Below are positions 4,462-5,536 of a stretch of 5,536 nucleotides of DNA, piece after piece. Position 1 is the stretch's first letter. The number at the start of each line of letters is the position of its first letter. The translations under genes were made by a program, and so were the position numbers. Source of the stretch: Alphaproteobacteria bacterium (GTDB taxonomy: Bacteria; Pseudomonadota; Alphaproteobacteria; UBA6615); NCBI GenBank assembly GCA_017643325.1, contig JAEPNS010000092.1:321-5856 (forward strand), in the 5' to 3' direction. The notes below the pieces were generated by a model. The model was not told the origin of the DNA, did no database searches, and was given only the letters and a program-made list of their open reading frames with translations.

Positions 4462-5536
4462 GCCGTCCGCGCGGGTGACGCGACGCGCCTTCGCCAGCGC
4501 GAGGGCGCCGATCCCGGCGAGCAGGGCGACGACAGCGAACGCATTCGCCACGCCGCCCATCGCCTCGGCGATCAACGACAGCGCGGCCGTCCCGAAAATA
4601 ACCCCGCCATAGACCGGCGCGCCGATGCCGCCGGTCACCGTCCCGGCCTGCGCAGGCGGTGCCCGGTTGACGGTCGAGGTCATGAAGATGCCCGTCCAGC
4701 TGTAGGCGCTGGCGGCAAAGGCGACGAAAAACAGATAGACGGCCCACACCGGCCATGCGGGCGACACCATGATCATGCCGATGGCGCCCGCGACGTTGCC
4801 GACGCCCATCGCGATCAGAAGTTCGTCGCCGATGCCCCAGCGGTCGGCAACCCAGCCCCAGGCGACGCGGCCGGCAAGCCCGGCGACCTGGACCGCGGCC
4901 AGCACCGCCCCGGCCGCGATCAGGCTGAAATCCGCCTCGGTCACAAGAATCGTGACGGCAAAGGCGGAGATCGAGAGCTGGATGAAGGCGTAGTTGAACC
5001 CGGCCACGCCCATCCAGCGCAGCGCGGGCACGCGCCAGATCGTGGTGATCGCGGAGAATGCGCTGGCGTCCATGCGCGCCGACGGCACCCGGTCCGTGTC
5101 CCAGCCCTCACGCCACGGCTGCAGGGCACCTGCCAGGATCAGGCAGCAGGCCGCCGCGATGAGCGGTCCGGCCTGCCAGCCGATCAGTTCAGTGGCGCGC
5201 GGCGCGACAATCCCGGCGAGGATTCCGCCCGCGGGGATTCCGGTCTGCTTCAGGGAGAAGACCATGTTTCGGCGACGGTCCGGTGTGCGCTTCATCAGGA
5301 GTTCTGCGCCGGACGGGTTGGTCATGCCGTAGCCGAAACCCATGACGAGCGCGCCCAGGGCGATGGCCGCCACGGACGGCACCGCCATCAAAGCCGCGCC
5401 GACCCCGCACAGCACGAGGCTGATCTGGCTCACCCGACCGGGACCCCAGCGCCGCAGCAGGAAGCCGGCCAGCGTCGAGATCATCGAAGCCCCGCCGTAG
5501 ACAAGCGCGATCTGGAAGCCGATGAACTCCGCCGGC
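4459..5536 (-). CDS. Major facilitator superfamily transporter, N-terminus beyond the window
   Basis: An inner-membrane secondary transporter; about 358 C-terminal residues are visible. The frame stays open to the right edge: codons upstream of the ATG at 5484 continue as PAEFIGFQIALVYGGAS, a transmembrane segment, so that ATG is internal and roughly the first helix is missing. The visible part shows many hydrophobic helices with GFLLRRWG (about 5444-5466) at the motif-A position between TM2 and TM3, a long central loop (PWREGWDTDRVPSARMD), then GWVADRWG (about 4835-4860), a good second motif A between TM8 and TM9, and a late SWTGIF segment with TVTGG typical of carriers for small organic acids or drugs. 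The first motif A has Arg where Asp is usual. The gene ends in TGA directly against the stop of the convergent small gene. Membership of the superfamily is clear; the substrate is not. Confidence 0.93.
   Translation of the reverse strand, partial: PAEFIGFQIALVYGGASMISTLAGFLLRRWGPGRVSQISLVLCGVGAALMAVPSVAAIALGALVMGFGYGMTNPSGAELLMKRTPDRRRNMVFSLKQTGIPAGGILAGIVAPRATELIGWQAGPLIAAACCLILAGALQPWREGWDTDRVPSARMDASAFSAITTIWRVPALRWMGVAGFNYAFIQLSISAFAVTILVTEADFSLIAAGAVLAAVQVAGLAGRVAWGWVADRWGIGDELLIAMGVGNVAGAIGMIMVSPAWPVWAVYLFFVAFAASAYSWTGIFMTSTVNRAPPAQAGTVTGGIGAPVYGGVIFGTAALSLIAEAMGGVANAFAVVALLAGIGALALAKARRVTRADG
4485..4508 (+). other. Possible GC-rich stem-loop after the small gene
   Basis: GCGCCTTCG pairs with CGAGGGCGC across a 6-base loop, a 9-bp stem with one G-T pair, starting 26 bases after the plus-strand stop. 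It could slow or end plus-strand transcription, but no T-tract follows (CGATCCC), and the same bases encode the C-terminus of the MFS protein. In DNA this G+C-rich such stems also occur by chance. Confidence 0.25.

Overview
The window looks like chromosomal DNA of a high-G+C alphaproteobacterium, possibly Rhodospirillales-like. I infer this from the strong G/C third-position bias, the protein style and the gene types; no phylogenetic marker is present apart from one tRNA. Genes are tightly packed, and I see no insertion sequence, integrase, phage gene or CRISPR array.

Left part (1-1387, minus strand): a periplasmic substrate-binding protein of a DctP-type TRAP transporter (35-1117) reads toward the left edge, where its membrane subunits may lie. 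Upstream of it, on the same strand, is a complete tRNA-Thr with anticodon TGT and an encoded CCA (1312-1387). The 194 bases between them hold two short inverted repeats and no recognisable gene.

Centre (1388-4135, plus strand): a 94-base divergent region separates the tRNA from a two-gene unit. The first gene encodes a ketopantoate-reductase-family (PanE/ApbA-like) dehydrogenase and the second a type I Baeyer-Villiger monooxygenase. The two are only 5 bases apart and are probably translationally coupled. The dehydrogenase has features that argue against it being housekeeping PanE and that favour NAD(H). The monooxygenase keeps its FAD, NADPH and catalytic residues. A plausible reading is a small oxidative unit in which the dehydrogenase handles a hydroxy or keto compound and the monooxygenase inserts oxygen next to a carbonyl. 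The substrate cannot be read from the sequence.

Right part (4136-5536): a small 87-residue protein of unknown function follows on the plus strand. It converges stop-to-stop, with no gap, on a minus-strand MFS transporter whose start lies beyond the right edge. The TRAP receptor and the MFS carrier flanking the catabolic pair could supply or export its substrates, but only proximity supports that.

The most notable points are: a TRAP receptor with Tyr in place of the usual carboxylate-binding Arg; the coupled dehydrogenase-monooxygenase pair; an 8-bp perfect inverted repeat bracketing the -10 box and ribosome binding site of that operon; and an alternating purine-pyrimidine palindrome inside the divergent promoter region. 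I found no clearly new system.
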